From Aquabacterium sp. (GTDB taxonomy: Bacteria; Pseudomonadota; Gammaproteobacteria; Burkholderiales; Burkholderiaceae_C), in NCBI RefSeq assembly GCF_030652515.1, contig NZ_JAUSAR010000010.1, positions 62,001 through 126,000 on the forward strand: a stretch of 64,000 nt of DNA. The letters run 5' to 3'. Shown here piece after piece: positions 55,781-64,000 of this stretch (positions are counted from its first letter, which is position 1; the number at the start of each line of letters is the position of its first letter). The position numbers and the translations under genes were made by a program. The notes beneath the pieces are model-generated. The model saw only the letters and a list, made by a program, of their open reading frames with translations, had not been told where the DNA came from and did no database searches.

Positions 55781-56928
55781 AGGTGCTGTTGCTGGACCCC
55801 TCCTTGTTCACCGGGCCTTACGACGCCTCACTCAATGAGGGGCTGGTGGCCGCTGGCGTGCAACCACGCTGGCTGACACGGCCCACGCGCCGGGGTGACC
55901 GGCAGGAGATCCCAGAGCAGTACGTGGAGGCCATCTTCTACAAGCACGTGGATGACGCAGCCGCCTTTCCCAAGGCGGTCCGCACGGTGGTCAAGGGCCT
56001 GGCGCACCTGGTGGGCCTGGGCCGCATGCTGGGCGCAGTGTGGCGGCATCGGCCCGAGGTGATCCATGTGCAGTGGGTGGTGATCCCGCCGGTCGATCTG
56101 GTGGTGCTGTGGGTGCTCAAGCGCTTTTGCCCCATCGTGCTCACGGTGCACGACACCGTGCCCTTCAATGGCGAGCGCATCTCGTTGCTGCAGAACCTGG
56201 GATTCCATGGGCCCATCAAGCTGGCCAGCCACGTCATCGTGCACACCCAGGCCGGTCGGCAGGCCTTGATCCGGCACGGCATTGACGCGGACAAGATCGC
56301 GGTCATCCCGCACGGGCCACTGAAAGTGCATGCGGTGCCGGAGGTGGGCCGCCCTGCGCGTGATCCCCGGTGGACCTTTGTGCTGTTCGGCGAGCTCAAG
56401 CCCTACAAAGGCATCGACCTGTTGATCGAAGCCGTGGGTTTGCTGGCCCCCGCCATCCGTGCCCAGATCAGGGTGGTGATCGCGGGGCGCGAACGCATGG
56501 ACCTGGCGCCGCTGAAGCAGCGCATCGCGGAGTTGCGTCTGATGGACACGATCGAGTTTCGTCCTCAGCGTCAGAGCAACCAGGAAATGGCCAACCTGTT
56601 CGACGACACCGACACCTTTGTCTTTCCCTACCGACAGATCGATGCGAGCGGGGTGTACTTCCTGGTGAAGTCCTTGAACCGGTGGATGATTGCCAGCCGG
56701 GTTGGCATCTTCTCTGAAGACCTGCGTGAAGGCGAGCAGGGCACCTTGATCCCGCTGGAATCGCCACAGGCATTGGCCAGCGCGATGGAAGAGGCCATGG
56801 CCTCACGCCGTCGGCCAGCGCCTTTGCCGACCAGTGGCACGTGGCTGGGCATTGGCGAGAGCACCAAGCAGATCTACGGCCAAGCCGTCAGCGCCCACCG
56901 GGCGCGCTTGCAGGGTAGCCTGGGATGA
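55777..56928 (+). CDS. GT4-family glycosyltransferase
   Basis: 383 residues. A GT-B fold is indicated by VIHVQWVVIPPVDLVV, TVHDTVPFNG, IPHGPLKVHAVPE, VLFGELKPYKGIDLLIEAV and VFPYRQIDASGVYFLVKSLNRWMI, where a Glu-to-Asp change is seen in the usual E-x7-E. It is translationally coupled to the genes on both sides (four-base overlaps), showing one operon. Acceptor and donor are unknown. Confidence 0.85.
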   Translation: MKVLLLDPSLFTGPYDASLNEGLVAAGVQPRWLTRPTRRGDRQEIPEQYVEAIFYKHVDDAAAFPKAVRTVVKGLAHLVGLGRMLGAVWRHRPEVIHVQWVVIPPVDLVVLWVLKRFCPIVLTVHDTVPFNGERISLLQNLGFHGPIKLASHVIVHTQAGRQALIRHGIDADKIAVIPHGPLKVHAVPEVGRPARDPRWTFVLFGELKPYKGIDLLIEAVGLLAPAIRAQIRVVIAGRERMDLAPLKQRIAELRLMDTIEFRPQRQSNQEMANLFDDTDTFVFPYRQIDASGVYFLVKSLNRWMIASRVGIFSEDLREGEQGTLIPLESPQALASAMEEAMASRRRPAPLPTSGTWLGIGESTKQIYGQAVSAHRARLQGSLG

Positions 56929-57794
56929 GCGGCCTGCACCGCAGCTCCTTGCGGCGAAGGGCCGCGCTGTTGATGCTGGCGGGCATGCCGATGGTTGCGC
57001 AGCGGGCGGCCTGGAGTGCCGAGCAGGCTGCGATTCGCCCGCGTGCGCCGGTGCGCGAGGCGGGCTACAAGCTGGTGAAGAATTGGGATTTCACGCGCGG
57101 CCACTGGACCCAGGACGATCTGCGCAAGGAGTTTCACACACGCTTCATCTACGACAACGGTCGGCTGGATCATGTCAACGATGAATGGTCCCGCTATCGG
57201 GACAATGACAACCATGTGTTCACCCGTGAAGGGCTGTCACTGGTGGCCCGTGCGGTCGGCAAGGCCGCCCCAGGGCGGGTTGAAAGCGGCATGCTGCGGT
57301 CAAGGTGGTTTGGGCAGTTCGGTGTGTTCGAAGCCCGCTTGAGGGTTCCCCGTGGACGGGGAACCTGGCCCGCGTTCTGGCTGGGGCCGCAAGACCTGGT
57401 CTGGCCACCCGAGATCGATGTGGTCGAAGTGGTGAACAACGGACGGGACGACACACGACGCAGTTTCCATTTTCTGCATGGCGTGGGGGCGGCCAAGCAG
57501 GCCCGCCGAACCTATGAGCTGGACAAGGGGGGGGCTTACAAGCCCGGCTTCGACTACGCCGATGGCTTTCACGACTTCGCGGTTGAATGGACGCCCACCA
57601 GCGTGCGCCACTATGTGGACGAAGTGCTGGTGGCTGACCGCGACTACCGGTGGGTGCACAACGATGGCAGACCGGGTGGTGACGCGCACTTGCTGGTGAA
57701 CCTGGCCATCGGTGGCGGGTGGCCCGGAGCGCCCGCTGCTGATGCGCTGCCCGCCAGCCTGACCATCGGACACATCCGTGTCTGGCAGCGTTGA
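56925..57794 (+). CDS. GH16 glycoside hydrolase, exported
   Basis: 289 residues. A signal peptide of Tat-like look (SSLRRRAALLMLAGMPMVAQRAAWSAE) precedes a GH16 domain with the catalytic EIDVVE motif (Glu163, Asp165, Glu168), WPAFWLGPQ and the final VNLAIGGGWPG, GHIRVWQR. GH16 enzymes cut beta-1,3/1,4-glucans or galactans; inside an exopolysaccharide operon such an enzyme usually trims or releases the polymer. It is coupled to the GT4 gene by a four-base overlap. Confidence 0.88.
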   Translation: MSGLHRSSLRRRAALLMLAGMPMVAQRAAWSAEQAAIRPRAPVREAGYKLVKNWDFTRGHWTQDDLRKEFHTRFIYDNGRLDHVNDEWSRYRDNDNHVFTREGLSLVARAVGKAAPGRVESGMLRSRWFGQFGVFEARLRVPRGRGTWPAFWLGPQDLVWPPEIDVVEVVNNGRDDTRRSFHFLHGVGAAKQARRTYELDKGGAYKPGFDYADGFHDFAVEWTPTSVRHYVDEVLVADRDYRWVHNDGRPGGDAHLLVNLAIGGGWPGAPAADALPASLTIGHIRVWQR

Positions 57795-57807
57795 GGTCGA
57801 TCGCGCC

Positions 57808-59109
57808 ATGAACAAGCCGCCCCCCATCGGCCAAAGTAAGGAGCGTGCCGTGGTCAGGGCGGCCATCGTGCTGGTGCTGCTGTCCTGCACCTTGCTGGAG
57901 CGCTTTGGTCTCAACCCAGGCGGGGGGGGCTACGCACTGAAGCCCGCCATGTTCTCCATCTACCTGCTGGTGGGCGTTGCTGTCATCGCACGTCAACTGG
58001 TGCTGTCCACCGAGCGCCTGCTTTTGTACCTGGTGTGCCTGGGCGTTGTGGTCGCCAGCATGCTCATCAACCTCAACGTGGCGGATGTCGATCGCTCGTC
58101 GATGTCGTCCTTCCTGTTGCTGGCCGTGATGTACTTGCCGTTCGTGTTTGTGCTGAAGCAGGACTGGGCTGGTGCGGACCATGCCAACTGGGTGCTTGAG
58201 GTTTTCGCCAACATCGCCTTGTTCAGTGCGATGGCCGGCATCGCGCAGTTTGCAGCGCAGTTCGTGGTGCGAGACGCCTGGCTGTTCGATTTCACCTCGT
58301 ACCTGCCGGAGGCCATTCGGGCCCAAAGTGGCTTCAACACGGTCATCCCCGTTGGTTCGTTGTACAAATCCAATGGATTTTTCTACCGAGAGCCTTCCGG
58401 CTTTTCTTTCATCATGGCACTGGCCATCGTGCTTGAAGTGGGGCGCGATCGGCGCTGGTGGCGAATCGCCTGCCTGGGTCTGGCCTTGTTGCTGACCTAC
58501 TCGGGCACCGGCTTGCTGGCCTTGTTCATCGGGCTGCTGTTTCCTTTTGGATTGAAGACCTTGTCGCGCTATGTGGCGGCCATGCTGTTGGGGGGGCTGG
58601 TGCTTTGGTCGTTCGGCGATGCCTTGAACCTGTCCTTCACCGTGTCTCGCGTGGGCGAGTTCAGCTCCGAGCGCAGCAGTGCTTACATCCGCTACATCGC
58701 GCCACTGCGCCTGCTGAACGAGACCATGGCCCAGCAGCCCTGGTCCTTCTGGCTGGGATACGGCCCGGGCTCCATCACCCGGACCAGTGCAGACTTCCTG
58801 TTCCACGATCCCACCTGGGCCAAGCTGCTCTACGAGTACGGTTTGGTGGGGTTCTTGTCTTTCGTGACGTTTTTTGTCATGGCGCTGAACCGGCCAAACG
58901 TGCCCGTGTCGGCCAGGGTCACGCTGTTCTTCGCCTGGCTGATCATGGGAGGGCATTTGCTCAGCCCGGAGATGAACTACATGACCCTGGTCCTGGTGGG
59001 CCTGATGCCCTGGGTGGCCTCCCCGGGGCTGCGACCTCAAGCGAGCGTGCCGCCGCGTTCCCCGCCCACTGTCCATGCTGCCTTTAGGTCGGCAAGCTGT
59101 GCCCCCTGA
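57808..59109 (+). CDS. O-antigen ligase/Wzy-type polymerase-like membrane protein
   Basis: 433 residues with 10 to 11 membrane helices (AAIVLVLLSCTLLERFGL to MTLVLVGLMPWVA). A large extracytoplasmic loop holds FGDALNLSFTVSRVGEFSSERSSAYIRYIAPLRLLNE and GYGPGSI, in the manner of the Wzy/WaaL superfamily (catalytic Arg/His region). It would polymerise or ligate repeats of the exopolysaccharide in the periplasm. The ATG at 57808 is preferred; a GTG at 57778 lies inside the end of the GH16 gene. The last 40 residues are Pro/Arg-rich and not conserved. Confidence 0.82.
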   Translation: MNKPPPIGQSKERAVVRAAIVLVLLSCTLLERFGLNPGGGGYALKPAMFSIYLLVGVAVIARQLVLSTERLLLYLVCLGVVVASMLINLNVADVDRSSMSSFLLLAVMYLPFVFVLKQDWAGADHANWVLEVFANIALFSAMAGIAQFAAQFVVRDAWLFDFTSYLPEAIRAQSGFNTVIPVGSLYKSNGFFYREPSGFSFIMALAIVLEVGRDRRWWRIACLGLALLLTYSGTGLLALFIGLLFPFGLKTLSRYVAAMLLGGLVLWSFGDALNLSFTVSRVGEFSSERSSAYIRYIAPLRLLNETMAQQPWSFWLGYGPGSITRTSADFLFHDPTWAKLLYEYGLVGFLSFVTFFVMALNRPNVPVSARVTLFFAWLIMGGHLLSPEMNYMTLVLVGLMPWVASPGLRPQASVPPRSPPTVHAAFRSASCAP

Positions 59110-59124
59110 TTCGATGCACCCACC

Positions 59125-60162
59125 ATGACCCAACATCCACCCCGCATCAGCGTTGTCATCGCCTGCTACAACTACGCGCAGTACGTGGCAGGGGCCATCG
59201 AGAGTGCGCTGAACCAGTCGCATCCTGACAAGGAGGTGGTGGTGGTCAACGACGGCTCCCGAGACCATTCACTGGAGATCATCCAGCGCTACGCTGACCG
59301 CGTGGTGGTCGTGGACCAGGTCAACCAGGGGCACATTGCCGCCTGCAATGCCGGCTTCATGGCGTCCTGCGGTGAGGTCGTCATCTTTCTGGATGCGGAC
59401 GACCTGCTGGAGCCCGATGCCCTGGCCAGCGTGGCGGATGCCTGGACGCCAGCGTGTGCCAAGGTTCAGTACGATCTGAAAATCATCAACGGCGCGGGCG
59501 AAGACCTGGGGCGCCGCTTCTGTCACTTTGACCCGCGCTACAACGCCGAGGTGGTCCGGGCGCAGTTCGGGCTGACGGGCACCTACCGCTGGCCCGTCAC
59601 GGCGGGCAATGCCTACAGCCGGTCGTTCCTGGATGAGATGCTGCCCCTGACCATCAGCGAAGCGCCCGATGGCTTGCTGAACACGGTGGCCCCCGTGTTT
59701 GGCGACGTCGCCACCATCCCGAGGGCTTTGGCCAGCTACCGGGTTCATGGCGCCAACCTGTGGTCCAACACCGGCAATGACAATGCCCGCTTGCCCAAGC
59801 GGATCCAGCACCGCCGACTGGAGGTGGACATCCTGCGCCAGCATGCGGCCAGGCGAGGCGTCGCCATGCCGGATGTCGATGTGCTCGACCACGAGTTGCC
59901 CTTCATCAACTACCGGCTCATGGCCTTCAAGCTGGGCCTGGACTACGCTGGCAGCCAGCGCGACACCACAGCTTCATTGGTCTGGCGGGGCTGTGCCTTG
60001 GCCATCAGGGAGCGATTGCCGATCAAGATGAAGGTGGGGCACATCGCGTGGTTCCTGGCCCTGGGCATGGCGCCCAGACGGTGGGTGGAGGCCTTGATCA
60101 GGCTGCGCTTCAACCGGTCGGAGGTCTTGCGATCCTTCAAGCGGCTGGCATTCAGGGGCTGA
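59125..60162 (+). CDS. GT2 glycosyltransferase
   Basis: 345 residues. A GT-A domain (ISVVIACYNYAQYVAGAIESALNQSHPDKEVVVVNDGSRDHSLEII; DxD as VIFLDADDLLEPDAL) is followed by a helical C-part rich in Arg/Lys (LRFNRSEVLRSFKRLAFRG), which may contact the membrane. It probably transfers one sugar of the repeat unit. One base separates its stop from the acyltransferase start codon. Confidence 0.9.
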   Translation: MTQHPPRISVVIACYNYAQYVAGAIESALNQSHPDKEVVVVNDGSRDHSLEIIQRYADRVVVVDQVNQGHIAACNAGFMASCGEVVIFLDADDLLEPDALASVADAWTPACAKVQYDLKIINGAGEDLGRRFCHFDPRYNAEVVRAQFGLTGTYRWPVTAGNAYSRSFLDEMLPLTISEAPDGLLNTVAPVFGDVATIPRALASYRVHGANLWSNTGNDNARLPKRIQHRRLEVDILRQHAARRGVAMPDVDVLDHELPFINYRLMAFKLGLDYAGSQRDTTASLVWRGCALAIRERLPIKMKVGHIAWFLALGMAPRRWVEALIRLRFNRSEVLRSFKRLAFRG

Positions 60163-60163
60163 C

Positions 60164-61312
60164 ATGGCAGCTGGCGGAGGCCTACCCTTGGACTGGCTGC
60201 AGCATCGGTTTGAGTTGTCGCGGGGCAGCGCCGCGCACAACGTTCGCCCCATGGAAGGGTTGCGTGGGTTCGCCGTGTTCCTGGTCTTCCTGGTGCACTT
60301 TGCTTCGCTGGCCAGTCCCTGGCTGAGCCCGGGCTCGTCCCTGGAGGCGGTGTTTGAGGCCATGCAGGCCGTTGGCAACGCCGGCGTAGACCTGTTCTTC
60401 GTCCTCAGCGGCTACCTGATCTACGGATCGCTGATGTCGAGACACCAGCGATTCGCAGGTTTCATGGCGCGGCGCATCGAGCGGATCTATCCCACCTTCA
60501 CGGTGGTGCTGGCCATCTACCTGGCGCTGTCCTTCGCCTTCCCGGCGGAAAGCAAGATGCCAGGGTCCTTCTGGGGTGGCCTGGTCTACCTTGTCCAGAA
60601 CTTTCTGCTGCTGCCCGGCATCTTCAACATCAACCCGATGATCATGGTGGCGTGGTCCTTGAGCTACGAGATGTTTTATTACCTGATCGTGCCAGCGGCC
60701 ATCGCCTGGCTGGGCTTGCGTGAGCGAACGACTCGGTGGCGTGTTGCGTTCTTCTTGATCGTGGCCATGGCCACGGCGCTTTACTGCGCCCTGCATGGCG
60801 GGCATGTGCGGCTCATCATGTTCCTGTCGGGCATGCTGCTTTACGAGGCCATGGCAGGCGATGTGGCGATGGCGCCCGGCAGTGGCCTCGGTGTGGCCGG
60901 ACTGGCCGGGGGGTTGTTGGCCAACCTCTTGCCCGTGGCGGGCGACCTGGGCCTGGCGCTCAAGACGACCGTGCTGTTCGTGTCTTTCCTGGCGCTGTGC
61001 CTGGCCTGCTTTCGCGACCCGCACGTTGGCTTGTCCCGTGCCTTCTCATGGACCCCGCTGCGGTGGCTGGGCAACATGAGCTACTCCTACTACCTGCTGC
61101 ATGGGCTGGTGCTCAAGGCCTGCTTCCATGCGCTGGCCGTGGTGGCGCCTCCAGGCAGCGGGGGCTTGCCTGCCTGGGTGCTCTGGGCCTTGCTGCCGAC
61201 GCTGTTCGCCATCACCCTGTTGCCATCGGCCGTCTTGTTCCTGGCGGTCGAGCGCCCCTTCTCGCTGGCGCCGCGGCCCCGTCGGGTGCCGGGCTTGAGG
61301 GTCATGGGCTGA
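60164..61312 (+). CDS. Acyltransferase-3 family membrane protein
   Basis: 382 residues and about ten membrane helices. The family start RPMEGLRGFAVFLVFLVHF and the FFVLSGYLIYGSLMS and RIERIYPTF motifs mark an AT3 (OafA/ExoZ-like) O-acyltransferase. WSLSYEMFYYLIVP is the usual mid-protein motif. It probably O-acetylates exopolysaccharide. Its 3' end overlaps, tail to tail, the leftward GH16 lipoprotein gene by 11 bases. Confidence 0.9.
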   Translation: MAAGGGLPLDWLQHRFELSRGSAAHNVRPMEGLRGFAVFLVFLVHFASLASPWLSPGSSLEAVFEAMQAVGNAGVDLFFVLSGYLIYGSLMSRHQRFAGFMARRIERIYPTFTVVLAIYLALSFAFPAESKMPGSFWGGLVYLVQNFLLLPGIFNINPMIMVAWSLSYEMFYYLIVPAAIAWLGLRERTTRWRVAFFLIVAMATALYCALHGGHVRLIMFLSGMLLYEAMAGDVAMAPGSGLGVAGLAGGLLANLLPVAGDLGLALKTTVLFVSFLALCLACFRDPHVGLSRAFSWTPLRWLGNMSYSYYLLHGLVLKACFHALAVVAPPGSGGLPAWVLWALLPTLFAITLLPSAVLFLAVERPFSLAPRPRRVPGLRVMG

Positions 61313-62723
61313 CCTTGCGGTACGCGCGCACCCAGTCGATCTGCAAGGCCTGCGGAAAGGCCGTGTTGTCGATGCCATGGCGCCCTGCCCATTGCCCGCC
61401 AATGGCCAGGTTCAGGATGATGTGGGCCGGACCGGCCAAGGCGCCGTCGCTGTAGGTCCAGCTGTGCGTGCGGGTGTAGATCTTCATGCCGTCGATGTAC
61501 AGCGTGACCGACTCGGGCGTCCACTCGGCCCCCACGGTGTGCCAGCCTTCATGGAAATGGAAGGGTGCGGCCCAGAAGGTCCACATCTTGTCGAACGCAG
61601 GGTCCGCGTACAGGTAGGCCGATGGGTACAGGGCCGATGCGCTGATGCCTGAGTGCAGCATGCGCGTGGTGTCTTCCACGCCGTTGTTCACGAATTCGAA
61701 GATGTCGATTTCGGGGGGCCAGGAGAGGCGGCCGGTGTCCGAGGCGTCCGAGTTCAGCCAGAAGGCGGGCCACACACCCACGCCGCCAGGCATCTTCACC
61801 CGGGCCTCGTAGTAGCCGTAGCGTGCGGTCCAGTCGGATCGGATCATGCCCGACTCGTAGGGCAGACCGGCGTTGGTGCTGCTGTTGACCGGGCGGGCGG
61901 TGAGGCTCAGCACGCCATTGGCCACCATGTGGGTGTTGTTGTCGGTGTAACGCTGCTGCTCATCGTTGAGCGTGTCCAGCGTGCCGCCAACCTGGATGAA
62001 GCGCGTGAACCACTTCTGCCGGTTGAGGGTGGTGCCATTGAACTCGTCATTGAAGGCCAGCGTGTAATTGGCGGGCACGTGCGAACCTTGCGACGATGCG
62101 ATGGGCTCGGTTTGGCTGATGGTGGCCCGCATCGTGAGTGAGGTGCTGTCGATCACCGTCCGGGTGCCACTGGTGACCAAGGTGATGTCTGCTTTGCCGA
62201 CATAGGCTGGCGCCGTGAAGTTGATCTCGTAGTCCTTGAAGGCACTCGAATCGATGGCGACTTTGTAGGTGCGAAAAACCTCCCACCCATTGGCAAGGCG
62301 AAAGTTGACGGACGCGGTCGATGCCTGGCCAGCGTTGGCGAGTTTGGCTTTGACCCTCAGGGTGTATGAGCGGCCTGGAACCAGCGTACTGCTGCTCAGC
62401 GGCTGCACGGCTTGCCAGCCCAGGTCGAGCGCCTGGCCGCCGGCGCGAAGCAGGCTGGGCGTGAGCACGCCATCCGTCACGCTCCAGAAAGCCAAGCCTT
62501 GGCTGAACTGGGGGTTGAGCGCCAACTCCGTGGCTGGAGGAGCTGGCAGGGATGGTGTGGGTGCCGGGGCTGGCGAGGTCACGGCCGCAGGTGTGGCGGG
62601 TGGGGTGGCGGATGAGGGGGGCGTGGTGGTTGAGGTGCCACCTCCGCCACCACAAGCCGTGGTCATGGCAACGAGAGAGAGTGCGCACACCCATTTGAAA
62701 CCGGTCAAAGATCTGAACAACAT
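61302..62723 (-). CDS. GH16 glycoside hydrolase lipoprotein with carbohydrate-binding-like domain
   Basis: 473 residues from ATG 62723 (a TTG at 62741 is the alternative). A signal with lipobox (VCALSLVAMTTAC) is followed by a long Thr/Pro/Ser/Ala linker. A beta-sandwich region at about 65-200 (LNPQFSQGLAFWSV ... YEINFTAPAYVGKADITL) resembles a CBM4/9-type module. A GH16 domain holds Glu338, Asp340, Glu343 in EIDIFE, with WPAFWLNSD and ILNLAIGGQWAG. It is exported and outer-membrane anchored, probably acting on the polysaccharide outside, and faces the operon tail to tail. Confidence 0.88.
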   Translation of the reverse strand: MLFRSLTGFKWVCALSLVAMTTACGGGGGTSTTTPPSSATPPATPAAVTSPAPAPTPSLPAPPATELALNPQFSQGLAFWSVTDGVLTPSLLRAGGQALDLGWQAVQPLSSSTLVPGRSYTLRVKAKLANAGQASTASVNFRLANGWEVFRTYKVAIDSSAFKDYEINFTAPAYVGKADITLVTSGTRTVIDSTSLTMRATISQTEPIASSQGSHVPANYTLAFNDEFNGTTLNRQKWFTRFIQVGGTLDTLNDEQQRYTDNNTHMVANGVLSLTARPVNSSTNAGLPYESGMIRSDWTARYGYYEARVKMPGGVGVWPAFWLNSDASDTGRLSWPPEIDIFEFVNNGVEDTTRMLHSGISASALYPSAYLYADPAFDKMWTFWAAPFHFHEGWHTVGAEWTPESVTLYIDGMKIYTRTHSWTYSDGALAGPAHIILNLAIGGQWAGRHGIDNTAFPQALQIDWVRAYRKVSP

Positions 62724-62900
62724 CACAGCCAACTTCTTCAAGAATGGAAAGGGTCCTCCCTAGATTCGGAGGAAAGCCTTGAAGTCTGAAGAGGTGATCG
62801 GTAAGCAGGTCACCTGTCTTGCAACCAGATGTGGTGACTGCTTCGGCTGGCACAGCTTGTGCGTACGTCCTGTCGCAAAGCGTTCGTTGTTTCGTCAAGG

Positions 62901-64000
62901 ATGAGTTCAGTGATCCCTAAAACATTCAGCTCCATTGAAGGCTTGCGAGGGTGGATGGCTTGGTGGGTGGTGATTGGGCACGCCATCCAACTTGCAGGAT
63001 CAACAAGCTGGTTGCCTGTGGAGGCCACAAAAATACTGTTGAAAGGAGATGCTGCTGTCAATGTCTTCATCATCATCAGCGGGTTTGTCATCACGCACCT
63101 TTTGCTCGCCAAACCGGAAAGTTATCGCAAGTACATTGCCCGGCGATTCTTCAGGTTGTTTCCGGTTTATCTGGTTTGTGGTCTTCTGGCAATATACACA
63201 TTGCCAGAATATATTTATGCCTATGCGGAGCTGCCGTTTGCTGACTATCGTGCAACCCGAGCCGAACGAATTCGCCTGACCGAGGCAAATTTTTCTGCTC
63301 ATGTGTTCTGGCATCTCACGATACTGCATGGCGCCATTCCTGAATCCGTGCTCAGGTTTGCCAGTTCAAGCATATTGGCGCCTGCCTGGAGCTTGTCTTT
63401 GGAATGGCAGTTTTATCTGCTGGCGCCATTCATCGTGCCTGTTTTTGCAACTGGGTTTGCTCGCAAAACAAGGCTGCTTGCCACGGCCTTGGTGTGCGGA
63501 TTTTTATTTGTGCTGTCCAAACTGTATTTGAAGGATCAGTATCAATATCCATCAATGCTTTTTCTTTCCATTCATTTCTTCATGTTTGGGATTTTGACGA
63601 GGATTTTCCTGGGCCTGAAAAGGTATCGAGCCTCGGTTTTGTTGATCCCCACCATACTCCTGATCTGGAAACCTCTGGAGGGCATAATCTGGATGGTCTG
63701 GTGTTGCTTCATATTTTGCGAGGCAGGCCTGATCCGCGAGGGGGCGTTGAGCAAGGCGATCGACATCGCTGCTCGGACGTTGGCCACCAACCCCATCAAC
63801 ACAATGCTTGGCCGGTGGTCATTTTCCACTTACTTGGTGCACATTCCCTTGTTTTCTGTGGCTGTTGCCACCCTGCCGCTTTTGCGGCCTACCGTTGCCC
63901 AAGACGATGTTTGGTCTGCGGTGTTGGTGGCGATGCTGATACTCCCCCTGGTGTCCTGGTTTCTCTACCGTTATGTCGAGATGACAGGAATCCGCTGGGG
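62901..64000 (+). CDS. Acyltransferase-3 family membrane protein (3' truncated by the window edge)
   Basis: At least 366 codons run to the last base without a stop. The N-terminus SSVIPKTFSSIEGLRGWMAWWVVIGHAIQ and NVFIIISGFVITHLLLAKPESYRKYIARRFFRLFPVYL match AT3 acyltransferases; SLSLEWQFYLLAPFIV and RWSFSTYLVHIPLFSV follow. ATG 62901 or GTG 62910 could start it. The DNA is much richer in A/T than the rest of the window (20 G/C of 60 at 63541-63600 by count), suggesting recent transfer. It is divergent from the GH16 lipoprotein gene. Confidence 0.88.
   Translation, partial: MSSVIPKTFSSIEGLRGWMAWWVVIGHAIQLAGSTSWLPVEATKILLKGDAAVNVFIIISGFVITHLLLAKPESYRKYIARRFFRLFPVYLVCGLLAIYTLPEYIYAYAELPFADYRATRAERIRLTEANFSAHVFWHLTILHGAIPESVLRFASSSILAPAWSLSLEWQFYLLAPFIVPVFATGFARKTRLLATALVCGFLFVLSKLYLKDQYQYPSMLFLSIHFFMFGILTRIFLGLKRYRASVLLIPTILLIWKPLEGIIWMVWCCFIFCEAGLIREGALSKAIDIAARTLATNPINTMLGRWSFSTYLVHIPLFSVAVATLPLLRPTVAQDDVWSAVLVAMLILPLVSWFLYRYVEMTGIRW

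Noticed and set aside
61302-62723. PEP-CTERM tail on the GH16 lipoprotein as substrate of the exosortase
   Set aside because: The C-terminus ends in ...IDWVRAYRKVSP, part of the GH16 fold, with no PEP motif, hydrophobic helix and basic tail.

Overview
The window is a GC-rich chromosomal segment of about 64 kb. Gene content points to a betaproteobacterium of the order Burkholderiales: a DUF1800/DUF1501 pair, a PcaF-type thiolase, a thiC-thiO-thiS-thiG-thiDE operon, a sphaeroides-heme-protein cluster with a qseBC-like pair, and exosortase-linked exopolysaccharide genes. This placement is inferred from family content. I saw no rRNA, tRNA, CRISPR array, insertion sequence or prophage.

Layout. 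1-4.5 kb: 3' end of a ParB/KorB-like gene, two small genes, and one 1116-codon gene fusing biotin carboxylase, biotin carrier and carboxyltransferase. 4.6-8.4 kb: DUF1800 lipoprotein-like and Tat-exported DUF1501 proteins, then a hotdog protein, followed by a 499-bp gene-free stretch rich in inverted repeats. 8.9-14.9 kb: hybrid histidine kinase, bioB, an SRPBCC protein and a thiolase. 14.9-20.8 kb: thiamine operon read leftward behind a TPP riboswitch. 20.8-23.6 kb: feoA-feoB plus a small Cys-containing membrane protein behind a Fur box. 23.7-31.9 kb: an envelope-stress island with two BON/DUF1328 modules, a yqjD/yqjE/yqjK-like set, an OmpA-family protein, a Lys/Ala-rich exported protein with three Cys-pair repeats, and a CHASE3 kinase with a LuxR-type regulator. 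30.2-38.8 kb: 3-hydroxybutyrate dehydrogenase, pirin, MtfA-like peptidase, CDF transporter, and the SHP/diheme cytochrome/cytochrome b561/two-component cluster. 38.8-41.1 kb: a TetR-thiolase-MaoC unit with two matching operators. 41.1-46.1 kb: a lipoprotein esterase and two acetamidase/formamidase genes in tandem, one Tat-exported and one fused to an AraC-type regulator. 46.2-50.8 kb: a radical-SAM DNA-repair pair under a perfect LexA box, and a class A penicillin-binding protein. 51.0-64.0 kb: exopolysaccharide locus with sugar transferase, glycosyltransferases, exosortase-EpsI fusion, polymerase/ligase-like protein, two GH16 glycosidases and two acyltransferases, the last running off the window in visibly AT-richer DNA.

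The most unusual item is the AraC-regulator/amidase fusion (42107-44563) next to its stand-alone exported paralogue. It suggests a cytosolic sensor or trigger enzyme paired with a periplasmic enzyme of the same fold. Next come the SOS-box-controlled radical-SAM pair, the doubly-operatored TetR unit with a probably leaderless regulator mRNA, and a 14-bp element shared by stress-island promoters.
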